A stretch of 64,000 bases of DNA. Source: an uncultured Pseudomonadota bacterium (GTDB taxonomy: Bacteria; Pseudomonadota; Gammaproteobacteria; Burkholderiales; SG8-39). Made by a program: the position numbers and the translations under genes. Where the stretch lies: positions 1 to 64,000 of the forward strand of contig CAILKO010000072.1 of assembly GCA_903834835.1 (NCBI GenBank). Direction: 5' to 3'. The stretch's first letter is position 1; each line of letters starts with the position of its first letter. Under the pieces are notes generated by a model. That model had not been told where the DNA came from and did no database searches. It saw only the letters and a list, made by a program, of their open reading frames with translations. Below are positions 15,813-26,672 of the stretch, piece by piece.

Positions 15813-16958
15813 ATGGACACGACCGCTGCCGCACTCACGCCGAAAGACCTGAAGGCCTTCGGCTACACCATCATCGACGCGGACGCCCACATGAGCGAGC
15901 CGCTCGATCTGTGGACAGCGCGCATCGACCGCAGGTTTCTCGACCGTGCGCCGCGCGTGGTCGACGAGTTCAAGGGCAGGCCGGGGCGCTACTGGGTGTT
16001 CGAGGATGTCGCGATGCGGGTCAGCCACGGCAAGCAGGGCGGCCATACCACCATGGAGCGCCCGGGGGGCTGGGATCCCGTGGAGCGGCTGAAGGACATG
16101 GAGATCGACGGCATTTCGGCTGCGGTGCTCTACTCGACGCGCGCCTTCAATCTGTTCGGCACCGAGGATGCGGGCCTGCAGGAGGCCTGCTTTCGCGTCT
16201 ACAACGACTGGCTGGCCGAGTTCTGCAGCCACGCGCCGGATCGCCTTGCGGGACTCGCGCTCATATCGCTGTACGACATCGGACGCGGCGTGGCGGAGCT
16301 TGAACGCTGTGCAAGGCTCGGGCTGAAGGGCGCGATGATCTGGGCTGCGCCCCCGGAGACGCGTCCTCCCTATGTGGCGAAGGACTACGACGCGCTCTGG
16401 GCGGCCGCGCAATCGCTCGGCCTGCCGCTGTCGCTGCATACCAACACCGCGGGCGTCAAGCACACGAGCTACAGCGTGGATCGCGAGGGTGACTGGGGCA
16501 TGCAGTACACCTACATGGTGATGCAGCAATCGCCGCTGCAGGAGTCCATCCTGCGCCTCGCCTACAGCGGCGTGTTCGACCGCTTCTCGAAGCTCGATGT
16601 GATCTGCGCCGAGGGCGACATCGCCTGGATGCCGCAGCTGATGGCGCGCGCGGACAAGTACTACGCCTCGCGCGGCAAGCGCGGCCACGGCGATCGCTTC
16701 AACCTGGAGCTGCTGCCGAGCGAGTACCTGCGGCGCAATGTGTGGATCAGCTTCATCAAGGACGAGCTCGGACTCAAGCTCTACCCGCACGGCAACTTCG
16801 CCGACCACATCATGTGGTCCACGGATTACCCGCACGCGGCCTGCTTCTTTCCGGACTCGCTCAAGGTCATCCGGGAGGACTTCGCCGAGGTGCCGGAAGT
16901 CGACCGGAAGAAGTTCGTGCACGACAACGTCGCGCGCCTGTTCGGGTTCGAGGTCTGA
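15813..16958 (+). CDS. Amidohydrolase-family (ACMSD-like) metal-dependent hydrolase
   Basis: The 381-residue protein is related to the one at 6866. It starts with an N-terminal extension and then YTIIDADAHMSEPLDLW (metal site), continues through LPLSLHTNTAGV and LDVICAEGDIAWMPQL, and ends with HIMWSTDYPHAACFFPDS carrying the catalytic Asp. A GAAGAGGAGAG leader precedes the ATG. It is the third gene of the monooxygenase-Bug-amidohydrolase group and probably acts on the ring-derived product. Its stop codon TGA is followed in the same frame by a sensor-kinase remnant (16959-17402). Confidence 0.87.
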   Translation: MDTTAAALTPKDLKAFGYTIIDADAHMSEPLDLWTARIDRRFLDRAPRVVDEFKGRPGRYWVFEDVAMRVSHGKQGGHTTMERPGGWDPVERLKDMEIDGISAAVLYSTRAFNLFGTEDAGLQEACFRVYNDWLAEFCSHAPDRLAGLALISLYDIGRGVAELERCARLGLKGAMIWAAPPETRPPYVAKDYDALWAAAQSLGLPLSLHTNTAGVKHTSYSVDREGDWGMQYTYMVMQQSPLQESILRLAYSGVFDRFSKLDVICAEGDIAWMPQLMARADKYYASRGKRGHGDRFNLELLPSEYLRRNVWISFIKDELGLKLYPHGNFADHIMWSTDYPHAACFFPDSLKVIREDFAEVPEVDRKKFVHDNVARLFGFEV

Positions 16959-17402
16959 TCTGGAAGTTCTACGTTTGCAGGCGCGGACCTCGGCTATTTC
17001 GGACCGGAGCAGCCGGCGCGGGTTGCCGGCAAGGATGCGCTGCTGCGCGAGGTGGTGGCCAATCTGCTGGACAACGCGCTGCGTTACGGCGGGCGGGGTG
17101 TGCGGATTACCGTGGGCGTGGAGACCGATCCACCGCAGATCTGGGTGGAGGACGACGGGCCGGGCATCGCCGCGTCCGAATTGCAGCGCGTGGGCCGGCG
17201 CTTCTACCGCATACCGGGCACGGTCGGCGAGGGCTGCGGCCTCGGCCTTGCGATCGTGGGGGAGATCGCGCGGCGCCATGGCGCGAGCCTCGATCTGGCG
17301 CAGGCCCCGGGCGGCACGGGTCTAAGGGCGAGCCTGGGATTCCCGCAGCCTGCAGAAACCGGCGGAGCGGCGGGAAAAACGGCAGCTGGCCGGCATAGAT
17401 AG
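16959..17402 (+). pseudogene. Remnant of a TctE-like sensor histidine kinase (ATPase domain only)
   Basis: Directly after the amidohydrolase stop, in the same reading frame, translation gives ...GADLGYFGPEQPARVAGKDA followed by LLREVVANLLDNALRYGG (N box), VEDDGPGI (G1 box), and GCGLGLAIVGEIARRHGA (G2 box). This is the C-terminal catalytic half of a two-component kinase; the sensor, membrane and His-phosphorylation regions are missing and there is no convincing start (a GTG at 17052 would give only 116 residues). The GADLGY-to-N-box stretch resembles TctE kinases that control tricarboxylate uptake. A deletion joining amidohydrolase and kinase genes is the simplest explanation. Confidence 0.8.
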
Positions 17403-17436
17403 TAACATAAACGTTACTATCTATGCCGGCCAGCTG
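17383..17436. repeat. Dispersed palindrome, copy 2, extended to 24-base arms
   Basis: This is a perfect inverted repeat with 24-base arms (17383-17406 and 17413-17436) and an ATAAAC loop. The inner part is the shared TAGTAAC-N6-GTTACTA core; the outer part is GC-rich. It sits between the kinase remnant and the convergent epimerase gene and could form a strong bidirectional terminator hairpin, though no T tract follows on either strand. Confidence 0.85.
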
Positions 17437-17437
17437 T

Positions 17438-17842
17438 TCAGGCCTGCTCGAGCTCCACGAGCGTGCCGAAGAAATCCTTGGGATGCAGGAACAGCACCGG
17501 CTTGCCGTGGGCGCCGATGCGCGGCTCCCCGTCGCCGAGCACCCGCGCGCCGGCCGCCTTCAGGCGGTCGCGCGCGGCGAGGATGTCTTCCACCTCGTAG
17601 CACAGGTGGTGCATGCCGCCTGATGGATTGTTCTCGAGGAACTTTGCGATCGACGATTCTTCACCGAGCGGGAACAGCAGCTCGATCTTGCTGTTCGGCA
17701 GTTCGACGAATACGGTGGTGACGCCGTGCTCGGGCAGGGCGAGCGGCGCGGAGACCTTCGCACCGAGGGTGCTGCGGTAGGACTCGGCCGCGGCGGCGAG
17801 GTCCGGCACGACGATGGCAACGTGGTTCAGTCTTCCGATCAT
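17438..17842 (-). CDS. mce: Methylmalonyl-CoA epimerase
   Basis: The 134-residue protein is a glyoxalase/VOC-fold epimerase that interconverts (S)- and (R)-methylmalonyl-CoA. It opens [20 protein letters not shown] with the metal-binding His in NHVAIVV, continues through [18 protein letters not shown] (Glu ligand), [13 protein letters not shown] (His ligand) and [18 protein letters not shown] (Glu ligand), all family hallmarks. It overlaps the upstream meaB gene by four bases and is the last gene of the propionyl-CoA operon, which supports the assignment. Confidence 0.95.
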   Translation of the reverse strand: MIGRLNHVAIVVPDLAAAAESYRSTLGAKVSAPLALPEHGVTTVFVELPNSKIELLFPLGEESSIAKFLENNPSGGMHHLCYEVEDILAARDRLKAAGARVLGDGEPRIGAHGKPVLFLHPKDFFGTLVELEQA

Positions 17843-18843
17843 GGGCGTTTCTTCCAGAGTTCCGAGACAAGGCGATGTGCCGCGGCGCGCGGCGAGCTGC
17901 GACCGTCGCCGACGGATTGTTCGAGCGCTGCGAGGTGCGCGGCGATCGCAGGATCTTCGCCGATCAACTCCATGAGCGTATCGGCCGTTTCGCTGCGCAG
18001 CCATTTGCGCGCCTGCGCGGCGCGCGCGAGGGCAATTTCGTCCGGGGCGGCGGAGAGCGTCGCACGAAAGCGTTCGACCAGATCCCAGATTTCGCCGATG
18101 CCGCGGTTCTCCAGCGCGGAACAGGTTTCCACCGGCACCTCCCAGCGTGCCGAGCGCTGGCGCAGATAGCGCAGCGCGTTGCGGTAGTCGGCCGCCGAGC
18201 GGCCCGCGGCCGCGGCAAGATCGCCGTCGGCCTTGTTCACCACTACGAGATCGGCGAGTTCCACGATGCCGCGCTTGATGCCCTGCAGTTCGTCACCGCC
18301 GCCCGGGAGCAGCAGCAGCAGGAACATGTCGGTCATGTCGGCGACCGCAGTTTCGGATTGACCCACGCCGACTGTCTCCACGATCACCACGTCGAATCCG
18401 GCCGCCTCGACGATCAGCAGGGTCTCGCGCGTGTGGCGCGCCACGCCGCCGAGCGTGCGTCCCGCGGGCGAGGGCCGGATGAAGGCCTCCAGCCGGCGCG
18501 ACAGGGTCTCCATGCGGGTCTTGTCGCCGAGGATGGAACCGCCGGAGAGCGCGGACGACGGGTCCACCGCAAGCACCGCGACGCGATGTCCCTGGTCGAT
18601 CAGATGATTGCCGAGCGCCTCGATGAAGGTGGATTTTCCGACGCCGGGCACGCCCGAGATGCCGAGGCGCATGGAGCGCCCCGCGTGCGGCGCGAGCAGG
18701 TCGAGAAGGCGGTCGCCGGGCTCGCGGTCCTCAGGCCGCGAGGATTCGACCAGCGTGATCGCGCGGCCGAGGGCACGCCGGTCGCCCGCGCGCAGCTGCG
18801 CGGCGAGCGATTCGACATCGGCGACGGGGCGCGCGGCCGGCAT
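17839..18843 (-). CDS. meaB: Methylmalonyl-CoA mutase-associated GTPase MeaB (ArgK)
   Basis: The 334-residue protein is a G3E-family P-loop GTPase that protects and reactivates the B12-dependent mutase. The Walker A motif GVPGVGKST lies near residue 65, followed by [22 protein letters not shown], the switch-region segment [12 protein letters not shown], and the base-specificity motif NKADGD. Spacing to the neighbouring epimerase is a four-base overlap, and pccA ends ten bases upstream. Position within the mutase operon fits its chaperone role. Confidence 0.95.
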   Translation of the reverse strand: MPAARPVADVESLAAQLRAGDRRALGRAITLVESSRPEDREPGDRLLDLLAPHAGRSMRLGISGVPGVGKSTFIEALGNHLIDQGHRVAVLAVDPSSALSGGSILGDKTRMETLSRRLEAFIRPSPAGRTLGGVARHTRETLLIVEAAGFDVVIVETVGVGQSETAVADMTDMFLLLLLPGGGDELQGIKRGIVELADLVVVNKADGDLAAAAGRSAADYRNALRYLRQRSARWEVPVETCSALENRGIGEIWDLVERFRATLSAAPDEIALARAAQARKWLRSETADTLMELIGEDPAIAAHLAALEQSVGDGRSSPRAAAHRLVSELWKKRP

Positions 18844-18852
18844 CCCTGCCGC

Positions 18853-20838
18853 CTAGCCGAACTCGACGATAGGCTGGTCCACGGTCAGGCTCTGGCCCTG
18901 CTGGGCGAGCAGTTTTCCGATGACGACATCGTTCGGCGCGCGCAGGCTGTTCTCCATTTTCATCGCTTCGACGACGCATATTTCCTCGCCCGCCTTCACC
19001 TCCTGGCCTTCCTTCACCATGAGGCGCGAAAGCAGACCGGGCATGGGCGAGAGCAGGAACTTCGACAGGTCGGGCGGCGCCTTGTCGAGCATGTAGCGCG
19101 TGAGCGCCGCCGCCTTCGGCGGCAGGACCAGCACATCGGTCTGCGCGCCGCGATGGAACAGCCGGATCTTCGGGCCGACCCGGTCGATCTGGAAGGTCAC
19201 CTGGTGGCCGTTCACATCCGCCTTCAAGAGCGGCTGACCCGGCCGCCAATCGGTGACCACGCGATAGCTGTGGCCGGCATAGTTCACCTCCCAGCCATGG
19301 GCGACCGAGACCACCTGCACGGCATGATGCTGCTTGGCTTCGATCACCACATACTCGGCCCCGAGACGGCGCTCGTGGCTCGGGAGCTGGCCGGAGAGCT
19401 TCGCGCTGCGCTCGACGATCACCCGATGCGCAACCGCGGCCACCGCGATGGTGAGCGCGGGGTCGTCCTTCGGCACCAGCTCCGCGCGAAAGCCGTCCGG
19501 GTATTCCTCGGCGATGAAGTTGGTCGACAGACGTCCGGCGCGAAAGCGCGGATGCAGCACGAGCGCGTTCAGGAAGCTGATGTTGTGCGACACGCCGCGG
19601 ATGTAATAGGCATCGAGCGCGTCCGCCATGCGGTCGATCGCCTGGTCGCGGTTCTCGCCATAGGTGATCAGCTTGGCGATCATCGGATCGTAGAACATGG
19701 AGACTTCGCTCCCTTCCTCGATGCCGGTGTCCACGCGCACATGGTCGTTCTCCGCCGGCGGCTGGCAGCGCACCAGCCGACCGATCGAGGGCAGGAAATT
19801 TCGGAACGGGTCCTCGGCATAGACGCGGGCTTCCATCGCCCAGCCTTCCAGCTTCACGTCCTGCTGGCCGAAGGCGAGCTTCTCGCCGGCCGCGATGCGG
19901 ATCATCTGCTCCACGAGGTCGAGCCCGGTCACGAGTTCGGTTACCGGGTGCTCCACCTGCAGGCGGGTGTTCATCTCGAGGAAATAGAAGTTCCGGTCGC
20001 GGTCGACGACGAATTCCACAGTGCCCGCGGACTGATACTGCACGGCCTTCGCGAGCGCCACGGCCTGTTCGCCCATGGCCTTGCGCGTGGCCGCGTCGAG
20101 AAAGGGCGAAGGCGCCTCTTCGATCACTTTCTGGTGGCGGCGCTGGATCGAGCATTCGCGCTCGTTCAGATAGAGCGTGGTGCCCTGGCTGTCGGCCAGC
20201 ACCTGGATCTCGATGTGACGCGGTTCCTCGATGTACTTCTCGGCGAACACCCGGTCATCGCCGAAGGAGGCGAGCGCCTCGCTCGAGGCGCGCTCGAAAC
20301 CTTCCTTCGCCTCCTCGTCGCTGCGCACCACGCGCATGCCCTTGCCGCCGCCGCCGGCGCTTGCCTTCAGCATTACCGGATAGCCGATGTCCTTCGCGAT
20401 CTTCACTGCTTCGGCAGAATCCTTGATCACGCCGGTGTAGCCGGGAATGGTGTTGACGCCGGCCTTCTGCGCGAGTTTCTTGGAGGCGATCTTGTCGCCC
20501 ATGGCGGTGATCGCATGCGGCTTCGGGCCGATGAAGGCGATGCCTTCTTTCTCGAGCGCGGCGGCGAATTCGGTCTTCTCGGACAGAAAGCCGTAGCCCG
20601 GATGCACGGCTTCGGCGCCGGTCTGCCTGCAGGCAGCGACGATTGCGTCGATCTTCAGGTAGCTCTGCGCGGTCGGCGGCGGGCCGATGCGCACGGCTTC
20701 GTCCGCCATGCGCACGTGCAGCGCCTCGCGGTCCGCGTCCGAATACACCGCGACAGTGCGGATGCCCATGCGCCGGGCGGTGCGTATCACGCGGCAGGCA
20801 ATCTCGCCGCGGTTTGCGATCAGTATCTTCTTGAACAT
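18853..20838 (-). CDS. pccA: Propionyl-CoA carboxylase, biotin-containing alpha subunit
   Basis: The 661-residue protein has a biotin carboxylase N-domain (MFKKILIANRGEIACRVIRT, the ATP-grasp loop KASAGGGGKGMRVV, and MNTRLQVEHPVTE), a middle BT region, and a C-terminal biotinyl domain with VEAMKMEN around residue 625, Lys being the biotin site. It carboxylates biotin and passes CO2 to the PccB subunit to make methylmalonyl-CoA. The ATG at 20838 is fixed by the conserved MFKKILIANRG opening. It lies between pccB and meaB on one transcript. Confidence 0.96.
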   Translation of the reverse strand: MFKKILIANRGEIACRVIRTARRMGIRTVAVYSDADREALHVRMADEAVRIGPPPTAQSYLKIDAIVAACRQTGAEAVHPGYGFLSEKTEFAAALEKEGIAFIGPKPHAITAMGDKIASKKLAQKAGVNTIPGYTGVIKDSAEAVKIAKDIGYPVMLKASAGGGGKGMRVVRSDEEAKEGFERASSEALASFGDDRVFAEKYIEEPRHIEIQVLADSQGTTLYLNERECSIQRRHQKVIEEAPSPFLDAATRKAMGEQAVALAKAVQYQSAGTVEFVVDRDRNFYFLEMNTRLQVEHPVTELVTGLDLVEQMIRIAAGEKLAFGQQDVKLEGWAMEARVYAEDPFRNFLPSIGRLVRCQPPAENDHVRVDTGIEEGSEVSMFYDPMIAKLITYGENRDQAIDRMADALDAYYIRGVSHNISFLNALVLHPRFRAGRLSTNFIAEEYPDGFRAELVPKDDPALTIAVAAVAHRVIVERSAKLSGQLPSHERRLGAEYVVIEAKQHHAVQVVSVAHGWEVNYAGHSYRVVTDWRPGQPLLKADVNGHQVTFQIDRVGPKIRLFHRGAQTDVLVLPPKAAALTRYMLDKAPPDLSKFLLSPMPGLLSRLMVKEGQEVKAGEEICVVEAMKMENSLRAPNDVVIGKLLAQQGQSLTVDQPIVEFG

Positions 20839-20870
20839 GTTCGGGTCTCGGCCTCGCGTTCCTGTACTTC

Positions 20871-22403
<1,533 letters not shown>

Positions 22404-22494
22404 GTCGGTGATCCTCAGGTTTCCGGCTTGAGCCGGTCGGAATGTTGAACTGTACGCGTCACGCCGGGCGCGCCGAAGAGCCCTCGCGCGGCGC

Positions 22495-24663
22495 TCAGGC
22501 GGCCTTGCGCCCGCCTGCGATGAGCTTCAGCACTTCGCTCGCGGCAGACGGGATATTGGTCCCCGGGCCGTAGATGGCGGCGACACCGGCTGCCTTCAGC
22601 ATCGCGTGGTCCTTGGGCGGGATCACACCGCCACAGACGACCAGCACGTCCTCCGCTCCCTGTTGGCGCAGCGCCTGGATCAGCTGCGGGACGAGGGTCT
22701 TGTGGCCCGCGGCCTGGGAGGACACGCCGACGACATGCACATCGTTCTCGATCGCGTGGCGCGCGGCTTCCTCGGGTGTCTGGAAGAGGGGCCCGACGTC
22801 GACGTCGAAGCCGATGTCCGCGAAGGCGGTCGCAATGACCTTGGCGCCGCGGTCGTGGCCGTCCTGGCCGAGCTTCACCACGAGCATGCGCGGCCGGCGG
22901 CCCTCGCCGCGCGCGAAGTCCTCGACTTCCTTCTGGATCGCCCTGAAGCCGGCGTCGCCCTCGTAGGCCGAGGCATAGACGCCGCTGATCGATTGCACCT
23001 GGGCGCGGTGGCGGCCATAGACTGCCTCCAGCGCATCCGATATCTCGCCCACGGTGGCGCGCGCGCGCGCTGCGTTCACCGCCGCATCCATGAGGCTTGC
23101 AGCCGGGTCGCCCGCTGCGCGCGTCAGCGCTTCCAGGGCCGCCTTGCAGGCGGCCGTGTCGCGCGTGCTGCGTACCGTTTTCAGGCGCCGGATCTGGGCC
23201 TCGCGCACCGCACTGTTGTCGATGTCGAGGATGTCGATCTCGGGCTCGTCCTCGCGCTGGTACTTGTTCACCCCGACGATCACCTCCTCGCCACGGTCGA
23301 TGCGCGCCTGGCGCAGCGCCGAGGATTGCTCGATGCGCAGCTTGGGCATGCCGGATTCCACCGCCCGGGTCATGCCTCCCAGCGCCTCGACCTCGTCGAA
23401 GAGCTTGCGGGCTTCCGCCACCAGCGAGGCGGTCAGGCTCTCCACGTAGTAGGAGCCGGCGAGCGGATCGATCACGCGCGTGATGCCGCTTTCCTCCTGC
23501 AGCACCAGCTGGGTGTTGCGCGCGATGTGCGCCGAGAAGGGCGTGGGCAGCGCGAGCGCCTCGTCGAATGAATTGGTGTGCAGCGACTGGGTGCCGCCGA
23601 GCGCCGCGGCCATCGCCTCGACCGTGGTGCGGATGATGTTGTTGTACGGGTCGCGGCTGGTGAGACTGACGCCGGATGTCTGGCAGTGGGTGCGCAGCGC
23701 GAGCGAGCGCTCGGACTGCGGCGCGAACAGTTCCTGCATGAGCTCGGCCCACAGCAGGCGCGCGGCGCGCAGCTTCGCCACCTCCATGAAGAAATTCATG
23801 CCGATGCCGAAGAAGAAGGACAGGCGCGGCGCGAACTCGTCCACCTTGAGGCCCGTTGCCAGCGCGGCGCGCACGTACTCGATGCCGTCGGCGAGCGTGT
23901 AGCCGAGTTCCTGCACGCAGGTCGCGCCGGCCTCCTGCATGTGATAGCCCGAGATGGAGATCGAATTGAACTTCGGCATGTGTCGCGCGGTATAGCCGAT
24001 GATGTCGGCCACGATGCGCATCGAGGGCGCCGGCGGGTAGATGTAGGTGTTGCGGACCATGAACTCCTTGAGGATGTCGTTCTGCAGCGTGCCCGCGAGC
24101 TTCGCGCGCTCGGCACCCTGCTCCTCGGCCGCGACGATGTACATCGCCATCACCGGCAGCACCGCGCCGTTCATGGTCATGGACACCGACATCTTCTCGA
24201 GCGGTATGCCGTCGAACAGGATCTTCATGTCCTCGACCGAGTCGATCGCCACACCCGCCTTGCCGACATCGCCCACCACGCGCGGGTGGTCGGAATCGTA
24301 GCCGCGGTGGGTGGGGAGATCGAAGGCGATCGACAGGCCCGTCTGACCGGCAGCGAGGTTGCGCCGGTAGAAGGCATTTGATTCTTCGGCAGTGGAGAAT
24401 CCCGCGTACTGGCGCACCGTCCAGGGACGGCCTGCGTACATCGTCGCCTGGGGGCCGCGCACGAAGGGCGGGTAGCCGGGCTGGGTGCCCAGGTGTTCGA
24501 CCTGTTCCAGATCGGCCGCGCTATAGAGTGGCTTCACGCGGATGCCCTCCGGCGTCTGCCAGCCGAGACTGTCGGGACTGCGGCCCTTCAGTTCCTTCGC
24601 CGCCAGCTGCTGCCAGTCTGCCTCGCTGCGCGCTGCGAAGGAAGGTTTGCTCGATTTCGTCAT
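22495..24663 (-). CDS. scpA: Methylmalonyl-CoA mutase, single-chain
   Basis: The 722-residue enzyme converts (R)-methylmalonyl-CoA to succinyl-CoA with adenosylcobalamin. The substrate-binding barrel is represented by [36 protein letters not shown] and [17 protein letters not shown]. The C-terminal B12-binding domain carries [18 protein letters not shown] near residue 600, with the DxHxxG cobalt-ligating motif intact, and [10 protein letters not shown]. Length and domain order fit the homodimeric/alpha-subunit form. It follows the CitE-like gene by three bases between stop and start. Confidence 0.97.
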   Translation of the reverse strand: MTKSSKPSFAARSEADWQQLAAKELKGRSPDSLGWQTPEGIRVKPLYSAADLEQVEHLGTQPGYPPFVRGPQATMYAGRPWTVRQYAGFSTAEESNAFYRRNLAAGQTGLSIAFDLPTHRGYDSDHPRVVGDVGKAGVAIDSVEDMKILFDGIPLEKMSVSMTMNGAVLPVMAMYIVAAEEQGAERAKLAGTLQNDILKEFMVRNTYIYPPAPSMRIVADIIGYTARHMPKFNSISISGYHMQEAGATCVQELGYTLADGIEYVRAALATGLKVDEFAPRLSFFFGIGMNFFMEVAKLRAARLLWAELMQELFAPQSERSLALRTHCQTSGVSLTSRDPYNNIIRTTVEAMAAALGGTQSLHTNSFDEALALPTPFSAHIARNTQLVLQEESGITRVIDPLAGSYYVESLTASLVAEARKLFDEVEALGGMTRAVESGMPKLRIEQSSALRQARIDRGEEVIVGVNKYQREDEPEIDILDIDNSAVREAQIRRLKTVRSTRDTAACKAALEALTRAAGDPAASLMDAAVNAARARATVGEISDALEAVYGRHRAQVQSISGVYASAYEGDAGFRAIQKEVEDFARGEGRRPRMLVVKLGQDGHDRGAKVIATAFADIGFDVDVGPLFQTPEEAARHAIENDVHVVGVSSQAAGHKTLVPQLIQALRQQGAEDVLVVCGGVIPPKDHAMLKAAGVAAIYGPGTNIPSAASEVLKLIAGGRKAA

Positions 24664-24666
24664 GCT

Positions 24667-25578
24667 TCAGACTCCGTGCTGGGCGGGCGTATTCATGCGG
24701 GCGCTGGCCGCGGCGAGTTCCAGCACGCGGCGCGCTTCGGCCACGTGCAGGTGCTCCACGAGGCGACCGCGCACCACCACGACGCCCTTGCCCTGCGCCG
24801 TGGCATGCTCCCACGCGTGGATGATCTCGGTGGCCGTCTCGACTTCGGCAGGCGAGACGCCGAACACCTCGTTTGCTGCCGGGATCTGCGAGGGGTGGAT
24901 CAGGGTCTTGCCGTCCAGGCCGAAGGCCTTGCCCTGCCGGCAGGATTCCGCGTAGCCCGCGCTGTCCGACAGGTCGGTGAAAACGCCGTCGAGTATATCA
25001 AGACCCTGCGCGCGGGCCGCCGCGACGGCAAAGCTGAGTATCGGCAGCAGCGCGCTGCGCGGCGGAGACGGATCGATGCGCATGGCCTTGCCGAGATCTT
25101 CGAATCCCATGCACAGCACGGCGAGTCGCGGCGAAGCCGTTGCGATCTCCTCCAGGTGCAGCACTGCAGCCGGCGTTTCGACGAGTGCCCAGATGCGCAT
25201 GCCGCTCGGCGCGCCTGCGCGCTCCAGCAGCCCGATGGAACGCTCGATGCCGAGCGCGTCGTCAACCTTGGGCAACAGCACCGCATGGGCGCCGCTCTGA
25301 GCGGCGGCACGCAGGTCGTCCTCGTGCCAGGGGGTCGCCAGGCTGTTCACGCGCACCACGAGTTCACGCTGGCCGTAGCCGCCGGCGGAGAGTTCGCGCG
25401 CGATTGCTTCGCGCGCCGCATTCTTGCCGTCGGGCAGCACGGAGTCCTCGAGATCGAAGATCAATGCGTCGGCGGGCAGTTCACGCGCCTTGGCCATCGC
25501 GCGCGCATTGGCGCCGGGGAGGTAGAGCGCCGAACGGCGCAGCCGGAAGTGGAGCGGGGTGATCGGTGAGGTCGTCAT
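24667..25578 (-). CDS. HpcH/HpaI-type CoA-ester lyase (CitE-like)
   Basis: The 303-residue protein is a TIM-barrel lyase of the CitE/malyl-CoA lyase family. It shows LRRSALYLPGANARAMAKAR, LIFDLEDSVLPDGKNAAR (metal-binding region), VRVNSLATPWHEDDL, LLPKVDDAL, WALVETPAAVLHLEEI (catalytic Glu) and GKTLIHPSQIPAAN. Such enzymes cleave or form malyl-, methylmalyl- or citramalyl-CoA. It is the first gene of the propionyl-CoA operon, so (3S)-malyl- or beta-methylmalyl-CoA chemistry feeding propionyl-CoA and glyoxylate is a reasonable guess. The ATG at 25578 is preferred; a palindrome lies 24 bases upstream. Confidence 0.87.
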   Translation of the reverse strand: MTTSPITPLHFRLRRSALYLPGANARAMAKARELPADALIFDLEDSVLPDGKNAAREAIARELSAGGYGQRELVVRVNSLATPWHEDDLRAAAQSGAHAVLLPKVDDALGIERSIGLLERAGAPSGMRIWALVETPAAVLHLEEIATASPRLAVLCMGFEDLGKAMRIDPSPPRSALLPILSFAVAAARAQGLDILDGVFTDLSDSAGYAESCRQGKAFGLDGKTLIHPSQIPAANEVFGVSPAEVETATEIIHAWEHATAQGKGVVVVRGRLVEHLHVAEARRVLELAAASARMNTPAQHGV

Positions 25579-25601
25579 GACGGTATGGTAACCCGGATTC
25601 A

Positions 25602-25631
25602 ATAGATGGTAACGAATTCGTTACTATCTAT
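25602..25631. promoter_or_regulatory. Dispersed palindrome, copy 3, operator-like position
   Basis: Fifteen-base arms meet at a central GAATTC with one G-T mismatch; the core is (T/G)GTAAC-N6-GTTACTA as in the other copies. It lies 24 to 53 bases upstream of the CitE-like start codon and between divergent genes, the place expected for an operator. The half-site ATGGTAAC recurs at 25584-25591, exactly 22 bases (two helical turns) closer to the gene. Confidence 0.65.
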
Positions 25632-25676
25632 CTGGCCGATGCGAAATTCCTTCGTTGATGCTCCGGGCCTCGGCGG

Positions 25677-25705
25677 TTGACCCCACTGGGTGCGGCTCCT
25701 AAGAT
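25677..25705 (+). promoter_or_regulatory. Putative promoter of the cupin gene
   Basis: TTGACC and TAAGAT are spaced by 17 bases, about 31 bases before the ATG at 25736. A GGAGGG ribosome binding site follows. Confidence 0.55.
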
Positions 25706-25735
25706 CGAACGCGGCGCAACCGGAGGGCGGTGACG

Positions 25736-26629
25736 ATGTCGGCAAATGCAGTGGTGGAGATCGCAAGCGTCCGGCCACAGCCGGATGCGCCGGACACGTC
25801 CTCGCATCGCCAGGGCAGCCGGGAGACTGCCTGGTTCGACGTCGAGCACGCCCCCACGGGTTTCAGGGTCTCCTGCTCCCTGACGCTAAGCAAGGCGGGC
25901 GGAACGACAATGCGCCACCGCCATGTGTTCTCGCAGCTGCGGTACATCATGGACGGGGCGCTGTACTTTTCCGACAGGCGCTTTCCGGCGGGTACGCTCA
26001 TCTACACGCCGGAGAGCGTGAACTACGGACCGCAGAGCCGGCGCGAGGACGTGCGCCTGCTGGTGTTCCAGTTTCCCGGGCCAAGCGATCTGATGCCGCT
26101 CGCCGCGCGCCAGCTGCCGCCCGAAAAATTCGCGGAAGGTCTCGCCGGGCTGAAGGCTGCGGGCGTGCGTATCGAGGACGGCGTCGCCGTATTTCCCGAC
26201 GGACGCAAGGACGAGCCCGCGAACGCCGTCTACGCATTCATGGCCGGGCGGAAGCTTGCCTACGCACCCGCGCGCTATCTCGACCCGGTGACCATGCAGA
26301 CCGGAAATTTTCCGTGGCTGCCCACTGCCCATGCGGGCGTGAGCGCGCGTCACCTTGCCTACTTCAACGAGTGCGGGCCGAGCCTTGCGATGCTGAAACT
26401 CGATCCGGGCGCGGCACTGCCCGCGGGGCGCGCGGCCTGCCTGGAAATCCGCATGGTGCTGAAGGGGGCGGTGGAATGCGGCGGAGAGCGTCACGCTGCG
26501 GTGAGCCGCATCTACATGCCGCCGGGCGCGGACTACGAGCGGCTTGAAAGCAGCGAAGGGGCCGAATTGCTCGTATTCCAGATCGCGGTGCCGGGCGGCG
26601 AGGCGCCGCCTCCGCGGGTCATCATCTAG
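25736..26629 (+). CDS. Cupin-fold protein, function unknown
   Basis: The 297-residue protein looks like a two-lobed cupin. The first lobe has GGTTMRHRHVFSQLRYIMDGAL with a possible metal-binding HRH, then FPAGTLIYTPESVNYGPQ; the second lobe has LPAGRAACLEIRMVLKGAVECGG and PPGADYERLESSEGAELLVFQI. Cupins of this type can be dioxygenases, isomerases or ligand-binding proteins. The ATG at 25736 is favoured over the GTG at 25730 by its 8-base distance from GGAGGG. It is divergent from the propionyl-CoA operon and convergent with a Bug receptor. No specific reaction can be assigned. Confidence 0.7.
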   Translation: MSANAVVEIASVRPQPDAPDTSSHRQGSRETAWFDVEHAPTGFRVSCSLTLSKAGGTTMRHRHVFSQLRYIMDGALYFSDRRFPAGTLIYTPESVNYGPQSRREDVRLLVFQFPGPSDLMPLAARQLPPEKFAEGLAGLKAAGVRIEDGVAVFPDGRKDEPANAVYAFMAGRKLAYAPARYLDPVTMQTGNFPWLPTAHAGVSARHLAYFNECGPSLAMLKLDPGAALPAGRAACLEIRMVLKGAVECGGERHAAVSRIYMPPGADYERLESSEGAELLVFQIAVPGGEAPPPRVII

Positions 26630-26672
26630 AGCTGGAACAGAACCGGGGCGGCGGGCCACCCCGGCACAGTCC

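Noticed and set aside
26643-26664. CCGGGG/CCCCGG inverted repeat between the cupin and Bug genes
   Set aside because: Only six-base arms with a long spacer in GC-rich DNA; not distinguishable from chance.
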